From: Planococcus kocurii
Lineage (GTDB): Bacteria; Bacillota; Bacilli; Bacillales_A; Planococcaceae
Assembly: GCF_001465835.2 (NCBI RefSeq)
Contig: NZ_CP013661.2
Coordinates: forward strand, 2,348,501-2,412,500
DNA length: 64,000 bases
Direction: 5' to 3'
Below are positions 1 through 8,715 of the stretch, piece by piece. The notes below the pieces were generated by a model. It saw nothing but the letters and a program-made list of their open reading frames with translations. It was not told the origin of the DNA and did no database searches. Each line of letters starts with the position of its first letter. The first letter of the stretch is position 1. Both the position numbers and the translations under genes were made by a program.

Positions 1-115
1 CGGGTCCGACTGCTGAACCGTAAGAACTCTCGGATATTCGCTGGCTTTCCATGACAAATAAAAGGCCGATTAGTAAGAAAATAATGCCAGCAAACCGATC
101 GAAGGTTTTACTCAT
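1..115 (-). CDS. TctB-like small membrane subunit of a tripartite tricarboxylate transporter (5' part)
   Basis: Only the first 38 codons are inside the window; the gene runs off the left edge. The peptide starts MSKTFDRFAGIIFLLIGL and contains one hydrophobic segment at about residues 8-21, as at the N-terminus of TctB-type subunits. An AAGGAGTG ribosome site lies just before the ATG. It follows tctC by 49 nt on the same strand, which is the usual tctC-tctB-tctA order. The name rests mostly on this context. TctB is a small membrane partner of the large permease TctA, which should lie beyond the edge. Confidence 0.6.
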   Translation of the reverse strand, partial: MSKTFDRFAGIIFLLIGLLFVMESQRISESSYGSAVGP

Positions 116-164
116 TGTCTTTCACTCCTTTTAAATTAGAAAACGGCCGAAGCCGCTGTTCTAA

Positions 165-1184
165 TTACTTTTGCATATCAAGTGCAGTCAACAACTCAAC
201 AATCAATTCTTCTTGAGTTTGTAAATATTTTTCGAAATCCTCGCCGTTTTTGTATTCACTTTGCCAACCATTTTGCTCAAGTTCTTGTTTCCATTCCTCG
301 CTGCCAGACATTTCTTCTAGTTTTTCTGACCAGTACTTGTATGCGGTATCTGACATGTCCTTAGGACCGAAAATACCGCGCCAAATCGTAAATTCAGTAT
401 CAATACCTTCTTCTTTGAATGTCGGGATTTCGCTTAAGTCACCTTCTAAACGTTCCGGAGAACTTACGGCCAATACTCGAACATCACCAGATTTCATGTA
501 TTCTCCAATTGTAGATGCATCTGTTGCGATGACATCTGCGTTATCGCCAAGCAATGCAGCTACGGCTTCGCCACCACCATCATAAGAAACGTATTTCACT
601 GATTTTGGATCAATGCCATATTCAAATGCTGGTAAAATCCCTACCAAATGATCCATTGAGCCCGGAGCAGAACCACCAGCAAATGTAACCGCTTTTGGAT
701 CAGTCTTTACCGCGTCGAGAACATCGGTTAATGTTTGGAATTCAGAATCTGCACGAACAACAATCGCTCCATAATCACGTGTCAGTTGAGCCAGTGGTGT
801 TGTATCCTTATAACCGTATGGACTGTTTCCTTCAGCTTTACTATTGTTGATTAGAATCGGTGGAGATTTAACCATAAGCATGTAGTCATTGTCGACTTCT
901 TTCGTAGCGTATTCTGCCATATAAACGGCTCCACCACCTCCAGGTTTATTTTCGACCATAATTGATTCTTCAATGATGCCTGTTGTATTCATTGTTTTTG
1001 CAATAGAGCGCGCAGTCAAATCCCAGCCACCGCCCGCTCCAGAAGGGGCCACAATTGTTAGTCCACGTTCGGGATAATCGGGCGAACCAGCATCACTAGC
1101 TTGAGAATTTTCTTCAGATGAGCAGGCAGCAAGACCAACCGCTAACATACCAGCAAGAGAAACAGCAATCATTTTTTTGAACAT
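165..1184 (-). CDS. tctC: Tripartite tricarboxylate transporter substrate-binding lipoprotein (TctC family)
   Basis: This is the extracytoplasmic receptor that captures a tricarboxylate or similar organic acid for the TctAB permease. The N-terminus is a lipoprotein signal with lipobox LAAC around residue 20. The mature domain has the family features: an early GGGWDLTAR stretch, ENKPGGGGAVYMAEY, and GGSAPGSMDHL. The length of about 339 residues is normal. I chose ATG 1184 because the AAAGGGG ribosome site lies 9 nt upstream, whereas the in-frame ATG at 1193 touches it. It lies downstream of a CitA/CitT-like two-component pair in the same orientation and has a cre-like site upstream. The actual substrate cannot be read from sequence. 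Confidence 0.9.
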   Translation of the reverse strand: MFKKMIAVSLAGMLAVGLAACSSEENSQASDAGSPDYPERGLTIVAPSGAGGGWDLTARSIAKTMNTTGIIEESIMVENKPGGGGAVYMAEYATKEVDNDYMLMVKSPPILINNSKAEGNSPYGYKDTTPLAQLTRDYGAIVVRADSEFQTLTDVLDAVKTDPKAVTFAGGSAPGSMDHLVGILPAFEYGIDPKSVKYVSYDGGGEAVAALLGDNADVIATDASTIGEYMKSGDVRVLAVSSPERLEGDLSEIPTFKEEGIDTEFTIWRGIFGPKDMSDTAYKYWSEKLEEMSGSEEWKQELEQNGWQSEYKNGEDFEKYLQTQEELIVELLTALDMQK

Positions 1185-1213
1185 ATCATTCATCCCCTTT
1201 TATAATAGTAAAA

Positions 1214-1227
1214 AGACAACGCTTTCA
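1214..1227 (-). promoter_or_regulatory. cre-like site upstream of tctC
   Basis: Read on the minus strand the sequence is TGAAAGCGTTGTCT. It satisfies every fixed position of the TGNAANCGNWNNCW catabolite-responsive element and lies about 30 nt before the tctC start. CcpA-type carbon catabolite repression of organic-acid uptake is a sensible expectation. No binding data are implied. Confidence 0.55.
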
Positions 1228-1320
1228 GCGATGTCTTCAACTTATCAGAATATAGGGTGAATTCGATGTTTATTGTCATAAGATGGATACTGTGCATATT
1301 GTTAATACTGTTCATAAAGT

Positions 1321-1998
1321 TCACGGAGTGAAAAAATAGCGTCTTTCAGGTCTTCCAATTGTTCCATAAAGTAATTCTGCTCGGGCTTTCTGGTCTGCTG
1401 TTAAGTGTTCAAGATAACGGCGTGCAGTTGAACGGCTCATGCCACAGGCAGTTCCCATTTCTTCAGCTGTTATGCCAGTTGAAGAGATCGCCAGTTGTTC
1501 TTTTATTTTAATCATTGTACTTGGGTCTATGCCCTTGGGAGTAATCACTTGTTCCATATAAGCTTCGTGGTTTTTGTTCCATAACTGTTCGATCGATTGC
1601 TCATTCAAGGAATCGGATTTCTCAAGTGACATGCTTTTCGACTGATAGGCAAGAAGGCTTTTTTGAAAGCGATCAAAAGTCAGTGGTTTGAGCATATAAT
1701 CAGAAACGCCGGCTCTAAAAGCTTTTTTGACAATGGCTGTTTCAGAAGCAGCTGTGATAAAAATAATATCGGACTCAGGGCTTTCAGATTTGATAAAAGG
1801 CAACAAGTCAGTACCTTTCATATCTGGTAAGAATACATCAAGCAAAATTAGTTGTGGCTTTAATACTTGTATCCAATCTTTTGCTTCAGCACCATTATGT
1901 GCAGCACCTATTACTTGAAATCCTTGGATTTTCTCAATAAAGCGCCTGTGTATGTCTGCAATCCGCTTGTCATCTTCAATAATGAGAATCTCAATCAT
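1321..1998 (-). CDS. Response regulator of the CitB/DctR (CitT-like) family
   Basis: An N-terminal receiver domain (about residues 1-120) has the acidic pair in IEDDKR, the phospho-acceptor Asp in LILLDVFLPD and the conserved Lys in LKPL. A C-terminal helix-turn-helix carries the segment MSRSTARRYLEHL. This matches regulators paired with citrate/C4-dicarboxylate sensors. I place the start at ATG 1998, 8 nt from a GGAGG ribosome site at 2007-2011; the ATG at 2004 is too close to it. The gene overlaps the end of the kinase gene by 8 nt, suggesting translational coupling. It probably activates the downstream tct genes when the organic acid is present. Confidence 0.9.
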   Translation of the reverse strand: MIEILIIEDDKRIADIHRRFIEKIQGFQVIGAAHNGAEAKDWIQVLKPQLILLDVFLPDMKGTDLLPFIKSESPESDIIFITAASETAIVKKAFRAGVSDYMLKPLTFDRFQKSLLAYQSKSMSLEKSDSLNEQSIEQLWNKNHEAYMEQVITPKGIDPSTMIKIKEQLAISSTGITAEEMGTACGMSRSTARRYLEHLTADQKARAELLYGTIGRPERRYFFTP

Positions 1999-3583
1999 CT
2001 TCATTTCCTCCGATCGGTATGGAAATAATAAACAAAGCACCACCAAAATCGCCATTCTCCATCGTTATTTCTCCTTGTAAATCGTGAACATTGCCATAAA
2101 CTTTTACTAGGCCATAGCCGCGATCGTTGCCATTTTTTGTGGAAATCCGTTCTTTAAAAAGAGTGGAAAGAATGAGTGGATCCACCCCTTTTCCGCTATC
2201 TTCAACTTCAATCAAAATTTCATGGCCATTATCAACAAAGAGAAGCCTAACCAAACGTTCATTTTCAGGGAGATAGTCAACGGCTTCAAAGGCATTAGTT
2301 ACAAGATTACCGAGAATCGAGACAAATAGGCTTTTTTCAAGATAGGAAGGAAGTTTTTCTAAATAACTGTCTTCATCCAGAAGAAATTTGACTTTTAACT
2401 CTCTGGCTTTGTTGAAAAGACCGATAACAATGCCACCAAGTAGAGGGTCTTGCAATCGATTCGTAACAAACTGAACGAGTGATTGCTGCTCTTTTGCTTC
2501 GCTATGGATGAGATCCATCGCTTCATCTAGTGAGTTTAATTGAATCAGTCCCGAAATCGTATAAAGGAAGTTGTGGTTTTCATGAGTTTGTGAACGGAGC
2601 AAGTCGGCATATTGCCTAATCTGAGTCAGTTCATTGCGAAGACCATCTAGGTCTGACTGCAACCGAAAACTAGAAACTGCTCCCGCGATTTCATCATTAA
2701 TAACAATGGGGATACGATTAACAATCGTTTTCTTACCACGTATGGTCATGGGGCGATCTAATTGCTGCTCGCCTGTGAGCAGTACTTGAGGAAGTAAGGT
2801 ATTGGGAAGTACTTCATCAATAAGTTGTCCAATAAGCTTTTTTTCTTTCGGCAACGATAAAACTTCATAGGCTGATGCATTAGCCATTGTGATTTCACCG
2901 CTTTTGTTGACCATAATGATGCCTTCTCTGACTGATTCGATTAATGTATTTCTTTCGATAAACAAACTAGCGATTTCGGCAGGCTCCAACCCAAATAATA
3001 TCTTTTTAATATTTTTAGAGAGAATCATTGAAGCGACTCCTCCAATCGCAATCGCGATTAGCACAATAACAAGAATAGAATCCGCATATTGCATGAAAAT
3101 AGAAGTCATGTCTGCTTTTAAAAAGCCTACAGAAATAACACCGATGATATTATTCTGCCCATCAACTATCGGTGCCTTTCCTCGAAGAGAAGGACCCAGT
3201 GATCCAACTGCTTCTGAGACATACGATTCGCCTTGAGAAATAGCGCGCTCGTTATCATCGCCAACCATTTTCTGACCAATCCGGTCTGGGAGAGGATGCG
3301 TATAACGGATTCCTTCTGCATTACCAATGACGACATATTCAGCACCAGTTTGTAGTTGAACTTCATCAGCTATTGGCTGAAGTGAGACATGAGGGCTGTC
3401 AGTAGCAAAGCCTTGCACTATATCTGGTCGATCGGCAGTGGTAACAGCAATATTCAAAGCACGTTTTCCCATTTGTTCTTCAATCGCTTCTGAAATCGTA
3501 AAATAAAACGATAATCCAGCAAAAATCATTATAAATGCTACAAATAAAGCTCCATATAAGAAGATCCTTCGCTGCAAGGGCAT
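1991..3583 (-). CDS. Sensor histidine kinase of the CitA/DcuS/DctS family
   Basis: The 530-residue kinase has a transmembrane segment at about residues 8-30, an extracytoplasmic ligand-binding PAS-like domain, a second membrane segment at about 170-190, a cytoplasmic PAS domain at about 210-310 and a kinase core. The phosphorylation region contains QTHENHNFLYTISGLIQL. The ATPase domain has an N box (GNLVTNAFEAV), G1 (EDSGKGVD) and G2 (NDRGYGLVKVY). This is the layout of Bacillus citrate and dicarboxylate sensors. It is first in the run kinase-regulator-tctC-tctB, so it very likely senses the acid that TctC carries. Confidence 0.9.
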   Translation of the reverse strand: MPLQRRIFLYGALFVAFIMIFAGLSFYFTISEAIEEQMGKRALNIAVTTADRPDIVQGFATDSPHVSLQPIADEVQLQTGAEYVVIGNAEGIRYTHPLPDRIGQKMVGDDNERAISQGESYVSEAVGSLGPSLRGKAPIVDGQNNIIGVISVGFLKADMTSIFMQYADSILVIVLIAIAIGGVASMILSKNIKKILFGLEPAEIASLFIERNTLIESVREGIIMVNKSGEITMANASAYEVLSLPKEKKLIGQLIDEVLPNTLLPQVLLTGEQQLDRPMTIRGKKTIVNRIPIVINDEIAGAVSSFRLQSDLDGLRNELTQIRQYADLLRSQTHENHNFLYTISGLIQLNSLDEAMDLIHSEAKEQQSLVQFVTNRLQDPLLGGIVIGLFNKARELKVKFLLDEDSYLEKLPSYLEKSLFVSILGNLVTNAFEAVDYLPENERLVRLLFVDNGHEILIEVEDSGKGVDPLILSTLFKERISTKNGNDRGYGLVKVYGNVHDLQGEITMENGDFGGALFIISIPIGGNEDD

Positions 3584-3677
3584 CTAAATATCACTCGTTT
3601 CCAATATGCTGTCATAGTTAATGGGCTAATTATATAGTCAATAATAGGAAAATTCCATGTTTTTTAAAAAAGAAAAA

Positions 3678-3701
3678 ACGCAAAAGATTTTACTTTTGCG
3701 T
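3678..3701 (-). terminator. Intrinsic terminator after the zinc-ribbon gene
   Basis: A perfect 9-bp stem (ACGCAAAAG / CTTTTGCGT) with a 6-nt loop is followed, reading on the minus strand, by a T-rich tract. The loop holds the stop codon of the small zinc-ribbon gene. Confidence 0.7.
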
Positions 3702-3830
3702 CAGTTCTTCTTGCTGTTCTTCACATTCAAAGCAAATCAGTTCTCCGTCTACATAAACTCCATCCAAAAAACCATCCCGACAATAGATATCTTTGCCACA
3801 ATTGCTGCACGGTCCGATGAGTTCACACAT
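3690..3830 (-). CDS. 46-residue CxxC/CxxC zinc-ribbon microprotein
   Basis: The product is 46 residues with two metal-ligand pairs: CSNC near residues 8-11 and CFEC near residues 33-36. The C-terminal tail is acidic and Gln-rich. The ATG lies inside the stop region of the upstream MerR gene (shared bases ATGTGTGA), so the two reading frames overlap by 8 nt, a pattern typical of translational coupling. An intrinsic terminator follows directly, so the pair is a transcriptional unit. I do not recognise a family. A zinc-binding partner or modulator of the MerR protein is a guess from position only. Confidence 0.65.
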   Translation of the reverse strand: MCELIGPCSNCGKDIYCRDGFLDGVYVDGELICFECEEQQEELTQK

Positions 3831-4671
3831 CTTGTAAGTCTTCTGCATAAATGTACATGGCGTCTTTGAGGTATTTAGCTAAGCCTTGGCCATGTTGATC
3901 AATGTTGCTTGCAAAGCGACTGTCTGACGCGTACAAATCGCCTAATCCACGGAACATTTTCGGCGAACAGTCATAAAAACGATTTAACAGCGTATAGTAA
4001 GCTTTCATTTCTTTTTGTACCGCTGGTGTTTGTGGAGGCAAGTGCATTAAGCTTGCGACCGTGTTGTAGATACGGTCTCCTTCACGATTGATTTCGTCCA
4101 AATCTTCCTCTTCTTTAGCAACTTGGACGGACTCACTAGAAGTTGAAGGCGATTCTTCGTGCAGTGCTGTTTCAAAAGGAGCAACGACAACAGCTGAATC
4201 TGATTCGTAAGCAGAAGCGATTTGAGAAGTTTCTACTTGCGCCACATCTGGGGAACCGATATCAGGCTTTTGGTATTGTTGAATCAGATTTTCAGCTTTA
4301 CTGCTAGCAAATGCTGAAAAACGTTCTTGATCAGTCAAATTCTCTGAACCTTGTAACTCCCGCTGAGTCAATTGTGCAGTCTGAATCAGCTTTTCGATGC
4401 GCTGTTTTTTCTGTTGAAGTAATTCGATATGCTGAGCTAGTGCATATTCTCGGTCAAAACCTTCAGCGACAAGTTCTTGAATTTTTTTAAGTGAAAAATC
4501 CAGCTCTTTTAGGAATAAAATCTGTTGAAGCAATTTTAAATCTTGCCCATTGTAATAACGATAGCGGTTAGTTCCGATGTTAGACGGTTTTAGTAAGCCA
4601 ATACTATCGTAGTGATGAAGCGTCCGCACACTAACACCGGCTATTTTTGCTACTTCTTGTACTTTGTACAT
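3823..4671 (-). CDS. MerR-family regulator with C-terminal TipAS-like ligand domain
   Basis: Residues 1-70 form a MerR winged helix (VQEVAKIAGVSVRTLHHYD, then NRYRYYNGQDL), followed by a coiled-coil dimerisation helix to about residue 115. The last 85 residues resemble the TipAS antibiotic-binding fold (YNTVASLMHLPPQTPAV... FYDCSPKMFRGLGDLY). Between them is an unusually long Ser/Glu-rich linker of about 80 residues. ATG 4671 is preferred, with AGAGAGGTG 6 nt upstream; an in-frame GTG at 4680 overlaps that site. TipAS proteins sense bulky thiopeptide-like drugs, so a multidrug-response role is plausible. The gene is co-transcribed with a zinc-ribbon microprotein. Confidence 0.85.
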   Translation of the reverse strand: MYKVQEVAKIAGVSVRTLHHYDSIGLLKPSNIGTNRYRYYNGQDLKLLQQILFLKELDFSLKKIQELVAEGFDREYALAQHIELLQQKKQRIEKLIQTAQLTQRELQGSENLTDQERFSAFASSKAENLIQQYQKPDIGSPDVAQVETSQIASAYESDSAVVVAPFETALHEESPSTSSESVQVAKEEEDLDEINREGDRIYNTVASLMHLPPQTPAVQKEMKAYYTLLNRFYDCSPKMFRGLGDLYASDSRFASNIDQHGQGLAKYLKDAMYIYAEDLQDV

Positions 4672-4803
4672 TCTAATCACCTCTCTCTTTAAAATACACT
4701 ATAACGCACCGTTAGTGTCAAGTATTTATAAGAAATGATGAGGAAATGTGTTGTTTCTTTTCTTACGGGGGTGAAGATCTAAGTTTGGGAGGAAGTTAAA
4801 ACA

Positions 4804-4819
4804 CATGTCTTATGACATG
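4804..4819. repeat. Perfect inverted repeat upstream of the lysine operon
   Basis: CATGTC and GACATG form a perfect 6-bp inverted repeat with a 4-nt centre in the 260-nt intergenic region before the aldehyde dehydrogenase. It could be an operator or a short hairpin; no regulator is assigned. Confidence 0.35.
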
Positions 4820-4899
4820 ACTTTCACATCAATAAAATAAAAAATCAGATATTTCAGATATCTCCTATTATTTTCTAGATAACTGTGAAATAATGAAAG

Positions 4900-4913
4900 T
4901 GGAAGCGCTATCA
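4900..4913 (+). promoter_or_regulatory. cre-like site before the lysine-oxidation operon
   Basis: TGGAAGCGCTATCA fits all fixed positions of TGNAANCGNWNNCW and ends about 30 nt before the first start codon. Its place between the presumed promoter and the gene would suit CcpA roadblock repression. Confidence 0.5.
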
Positions 4914-4942
4914 AAGATAGGTAGTCGAGAGGGGTAATGGCG

Positions 4943-6424
4943 ATGAAATTGACTAATTTTGTGGATGGTAAGTGGCAGCAGGCAGAACATGCGGAATTTA
5001 GGCCTGTTTTGAATCCCGCAAATGGGGAAGAGCTGGCGCAAGTTCGAATGTCTACAGCACAGGATGTTGACTTAGCAGTAAAAGCAGCACAAGTAGCACA
5101 AAAAAAATGGGCAAAAGTACCAGCACCTAGACGTGCGGATTATTTATATGAAATTGGTCGACTGATGAAAGAGCGAAAAGAACACCTCGCTCAAGTGTTA
5201 ACGAAAGAAATGGGGAAAGTGATTGAAGAAGGTCGTGGTGAAGTACAAGAAGGAATTGACATGGCTTATTATATGGCGGGAGAAGGAAGACGCATGTTCG
5301 GCGAAACAACTCCGTCAGAACTGGCCGACAAATTCGCAATGAGCATCCGGTCACCAATTGGTGTCGTAGGATTGATCACTCCGTGGAACTTCCCTGTAGC
5401 AATTGCCACGTGGAAATCATTTCCTGCAATTGTTGGAGGCAATGCATTTATTTGGAAACCTGCAACGGAAACGCCAATGATGGCCTATGAGATGGCAAAG
5501 ATTTTTGAAGAAGTGGGTCTTCCAGAAGGTGTCGCTAATATTGTTTTTGGAGCCGGCTCAGAAGTAGGCACAGCACTTATCGAACATGAAGGCGTAAGGG
5601 TTATCTCGTTTACAGGATCAACAGAAACCGGTCGCAAAGTAGCAGAAGCAGGAGGGCGCAACTTGAAAAAAGTATCTCTCGAAATGGGCGGGAAAAATGC
5701 CGTCATCGTTATGGAAGATGCTGATTTAGATTTAGCCGTAGAAGGTATTCTTTGGAGTGCATTTGGTACAGCTGGTCAGCGTTGCACAGCTTGTAGCCGT
5801 GTAATTGTTCATGCCGATGTAAAGCAAGAACTGCAGAAACGGCTGCTTTCGAAAATGGAAACTTTGACAATTGGAGATGGTACAGACGAAACCATCAAAA
5901 TCGGACCGGTTATCAATCGAAAAGCAGTCGAAAAAATTCATTCCTATATTGAAATCGGCCAGCAAGAAGGAGCTACCTTACTGGTTGGTGGAGAGATTTT
6001 GACCGGCGGTATTTACGATAGAGGGAACTATTACGCTCCGACATTGTTCACGGATGTTAAACCCGAAATGCGCATTGCGCAAGAAGAAATTTTTGGTCCT
6101 GTTGTATCAATTATCGAAGTGGCAACTTTCGAAGAAGCAATTGATGTGAACAATGGTGTGATTTACGGGTTGTCGAGTTCAATTTATACAGCTGATGTAA
6201 ATCGTGCATTTAAAGCGCAACGTGATTTAGATACCGGGATTGTCTACATTAATGCGGGAACGACCGGAGCGGAAATTCACTTGCCGTTTGGTGGAACTAA
6301 AGGGACTGGGAATGGTCACCGTGATTCAGGCGTTGCGGCATTGGACGTTTTTACAGAATGGAAGAGTGTCTATGTTGATTACAGTGGGAAGTTGCAACGT
6401 GCGCAAATCGATAACGAAGCTTGA
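4943..6424 (+). CDS. NAD(P)-dependent aldehyde dehydrogenase, probable aminoadipate-semialdehyde / piperideine-6-carboxylate dehydrogenase
   Basis: This is a full-length aldehyde dehydrogenase of about 493 residues with the cofactor and catalytic motifs ITPWNFP, FTGSTETG, the general-base Glu in LEMGGKN (near residue 247) and the nucleophile Cys in GQRCTACSR (near residue 281). It lies 18 nt upstream of a lysine 6-dehydrogenase, so the natural substrate is probably the lysine oxidation product allysine (or its cyclic imine), giving 2-aminoadipate. That assignment comes from context. ATG 4943 is chosen because GAGAGGGG lies 8 nt upstream; ATG 4937 is only 2 nt from it. Confidence 0.85.
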   Translation: MKLTNFVDGKWQQAEHAEFRPVLNPANGEELAQVRMSTAQDVDLAVKAAQVAQKKWAKVPAPRRADYLYEIGRLMKERKEHLAQVLTKEMGKVIEEGRGEVQEGIDMAYYMAGEGRRMFGETTPSELADKFAMSIRSPIGVVGLITPWNFPVAIATWKSFPAIVGGNAFIWKPATETPMMAYEMAKIFEEVGLPEGVANIVFGAGSEVGTALIEHEGVRVISFTGSTETGRKVAEAGGRNLKKVSLEMGGKNAVIVMEDADLDLAVEGILWSAFGTAGQRCTACSRVIVHADVKQELQKRLLSKMETLTIGDGTDETIKIGPVINRKAVEKIHSYIEIGQQEGATLLVGGEILTGGIYDRGNYYAPTLFTDVKPEMRIAQEEIFGPVVSIIEVATFEEAIDVNNGVIYGLSSSIYTADVNRAFKAQRDLDTGIVYINAGTTGAEIHLPFGGTKGTGNGHRDSGVAALDVFTEWKSVYVDYSGKLQRAQIDNEA

Positions 6425-6442
6425 TTGAGAGGGGATGGGGAG

Positions 6443-7609
6443 ATGAAAATCGTCGTATTAGGCGCAGGATTAATGGGCAAACAAGCAGCTAGGGATTTGG
6501 TTGCTGACGAGGCTGTGGAACACGTCTTTTTAGCAGATCGAAATACAGCTCAAGCTGAAGCATTCAAGGTGCAACTCGGCAATAACAAGCTAGAAGTATT
6601 CGAATTGGATGCTAGTGATGACGAGGCATTATCGGCAGCTATTTCAAAAGGGGATATCGTTATTAATGCGCTGTTTTATACTTTTAACGAAAAAGTAGCA
6701 GCCACTGCGCTCAAATGTGGTGTTCACTCCGTAGACTTAGGCGGCCATATCGGAGGTGCTACAGATGCAGTGTTAGAGATGCATGATGAAGCTCAGCGAA
6801 AAGGGGTTACGCTAATTCCCGATTTGGGCGTAGCACCTGGCATGATTAATATTTTAGCAGGGTATGGCGCCAGTAAACTCGACCAGGTTTCCGATATCCG
6901 GTTATTTGTTGGTGGAATTCCAGTTCATCCAGAACCACCATTAGAATACAACCACGTTTTTTCACTAGAAGGCGTGTTCGATCATTACACAGACAAATCG
7001 CACGTCATTCGTGAAGGGAAATTATTGGAGGTTGAATCTTTATCTGAAATTGAGCATGTGAAGTTTGAGGATTTTGGTGAACTAGAAGCTTTTCATACTT
7101 CTGGAGGAACTTCGACTTTGACGGATACTTTCAGTGATATCAATTCGTTGGAATACAAAACTTTACGTTATAAGGGGCATGCCGAGAAGGTTAAATTATT
7201 AGTTGATTTAGGTCTCACTAATCGAACGAAAACAGTGACTGTGGACGGAAGTGAAATAAAGCTTCGGTCTGTTTTAAAAGCCGTGCTTGAACCGATAACA
7301 GAGCTTGGAGACAAACAGGACGCGGTCGTCTTACGGGTAATGGTGTCGGGTATCAAAGCGGGAGAAGAAATCCGCTACGAATACAATATGGTAACGATTA
7401 AAGATCCTGAAACCGGTGTCACCGCAATGGCACGAGCTACGGCTTTTACTATTTCAGTCGTAGCGCAGATGATTGGCAAAGGCATAATAGACAAGCGAGG
7501 CGCTTATCCACCAGAAATGATCGTCCCTGGAGAAGAATATATAGCAGAGATGGCGAAACGTGGAGTGGCTATTAAAGAAACTGTTCATCGCTCAGCCCTT
7601 CAACAATAA
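6443..7609 (+). CDS. lysDH: L-lysine 6-dehydrogenase (saccharopine-dehydrogenase fold)
   Basis: The enzyme oxidatively deaminates the epsilon-amino group of lysine with NAD+. The N-terminal Rossmann motif is [15 protein letters not shown]. The central region ([61 protein letters not shown]) matches, as I remember it, the characterised Geobacillus lysine 6-dehydrogenase closely along the whole length of about 388 residues. I chose ATG 6443 over the TTG at 6425 because GAGAGGGG is spaced 8 nt from it. It is the second gene of a two-gene operon with an aldehyde dehydrogenase that would remove its product. The alternative, a generic saccharopine-type dehydrogenase, is less likely. Confidence 0.85.
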   Translation: MKIVVLGAGLMGKQAARDLVADEAVEHVFLADRNTAQAEAFKVQLGNNKLEVFELDASDDEALSAAISKGDIVINALFYTFNEKVAATALKCGVHSVDLGGHIGGATDAVLEMHDEAQRKGVTLIPDLGVAPGMINILAGYGASKLDQVSDIRLFVGGIPVHPEPPLEYNHVFSLEGVFDHYTDKSHVIREGKLLEVESLSEIEHVKFEDFGELEAFHTSGGTSTLTDTFSDINSLEYKTLRYKGHAEKVKLLVDLGLTNRTKTVTVDGSEIKLRSVLKAVLEPITELGDKQDAVVLRVMVSGIKAGEEIRYEYNMVTIKDPETGVTAMARATAFTISVVAQMIGKGIIDKRGAYPPEMIVPGEEYIAEMAKRGVAIKETVHRSALQQ

Positions 7610-7658
7610 AAAACTAGCGATGTCAGTCTAATTCAGCAGAAAGACTGACAACTATAAA

Positions 7659-7691
7659 AAAAGAGAGGATTCCTATCGGGTCCTCTCTTTT
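7659..7691. terminator. Bidirectional terminator between the lysine operon and the lipid kinase gene
   Basis: An 11-bp stem (AAAAGAGAGGA / TCCTCTCTTTT) lies between the convergent genes, with A and T tracts on both sides. A second, weaker hairpin (TGTCAGTCT / AGACTGACA) lies just before it at 7621-7650. Confidence 0.8.
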
Positions 7692-7696
7692 GACGT

Positions 7697-8608
7697 TCAA
7701 ATAAGCAGTTCCCCCTTTTTTGGCACTAACATTTTCAAACTACTTGGAAGTATTTCGATGTCGAGTGGCGTTTTTAAATAAATTTCGCCGTCCGTATCGA
7801 CATCCAATTCTGTATCGGTCGTGATGGAAATAGAGCGCCCCTGGTAATGAGCGACATGCTCCAATTCTTCTGTTGCAACTTCAGGCTGAGCTAATGAAAA
7901 CCATTCCCGCAGTGCAGCCAAGGATGAGGTTTGGATAATAAATAAATCCAATAAACCATCAGCTGGGTCAATCGTTGCCAGCGGAAAGTTATGAGTGCCA
8001 ATCGATTTGCCGTTCATAACCAGTACGAGAACACCTTCTTCAGCATAGCTAATCCCATCGATTTTTAAATGCATGGAAAATGGAGTGGCTTGCCGCATGG
8101 ATTGCAGAGCGCTCATGAAATAACTAATTCTACCGTAACGTTCTTTTAAGAAAGGATCGATGTTAGAAGACGCATCGGTAATCAAACCGATTCCCGCGAA
8201 ATTCAGAAAAGATCCTCCATTAATTCTCCCAGTATCTAACTCTTTGATTTCGCCGTTGATCAATTCCGATGCTGCTAAATCTAAGTCTAGCGGAATATTC
8301 AACGTACGCGCAAAGTCATTGCACGTACCGCTCGGCAAAATGGCAAGTGGCGCAGGTGACTCAATTGTCGATAAAGCCCGAACTGCAGAATGGACAGTAC
8401 CGTCACCCCCCGCAATGAACAGAACATCTGCACGCTTCGCAGCAAGCTTGCAAGCTGTTTCAAATTCCTCTGGAGAGTGCGTCTGAATTATTTCGAGTGA
8501 CTGAGATGCTTGAGACAAATGAGGTACAGCGAGTCTTAAAACAGCGTCTACCGTAGACGGTCCTGCATTGCCGTTATACAATAATACGGAACGATTGAAT
8601 TTAGGCAT
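7697..8608 (-). CDS. Diacylglycerol/lipid kinase family protein (YegS/DagK-like)
   Basis: The 303-residue soluble protein has the DAG-kinase catalytic domain: an early YNGNAG nucleotide loop, the signature FIAGGDGTVHSAV at about residues 64-76 and ILPSGTCNDFARTL. A beta-rich C-terminal domain follows (LDVDTDGE). These enzymes phosphorylate diacylglycerol or related lipids at the membrane. Several paralogues usually exist in Bacillales and the sequence does not show which lipid is used, so I give no gene name. The start is supported by a GGAGGG ribosome site. Confidence 0.85.
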   Translation of the reverse strand: MPKFNRSVLLYNGNAGPSTVDAVLRLAVPHLSQASQSLEIIQTHSPEEFETACKLAAKRADVLFIAGGDGTVHSAVRALSTIESPAPLAILPSGTCNDFARTLNIPLDLDLAASELINGEIKELDTGRINGGSFLNFAGIGLITDASSNIDPFLKERYGRISYFMSALQSMRQATPFSMHLKIDGISYAEEGVLVLVMNGKSIGTHNFPLATIDPADGLLDLFIIQTSSLAALREWFSLAQPEVATEELEHVAHYQGRSISITTDTELDVDTDGEIYLKTPLDIEILPSSLKMLVPKKGELLI

Positions 8609-8715
8609 GTCTCTTGCCCTCCTGTAAGTCTGTTTATCTTTATAATTCCACTAACACAAATTATATAAACTACAAAAGCGAGTAAAGCTGTATCTACTAA
8701 AGAAGAGGTGTCTAC

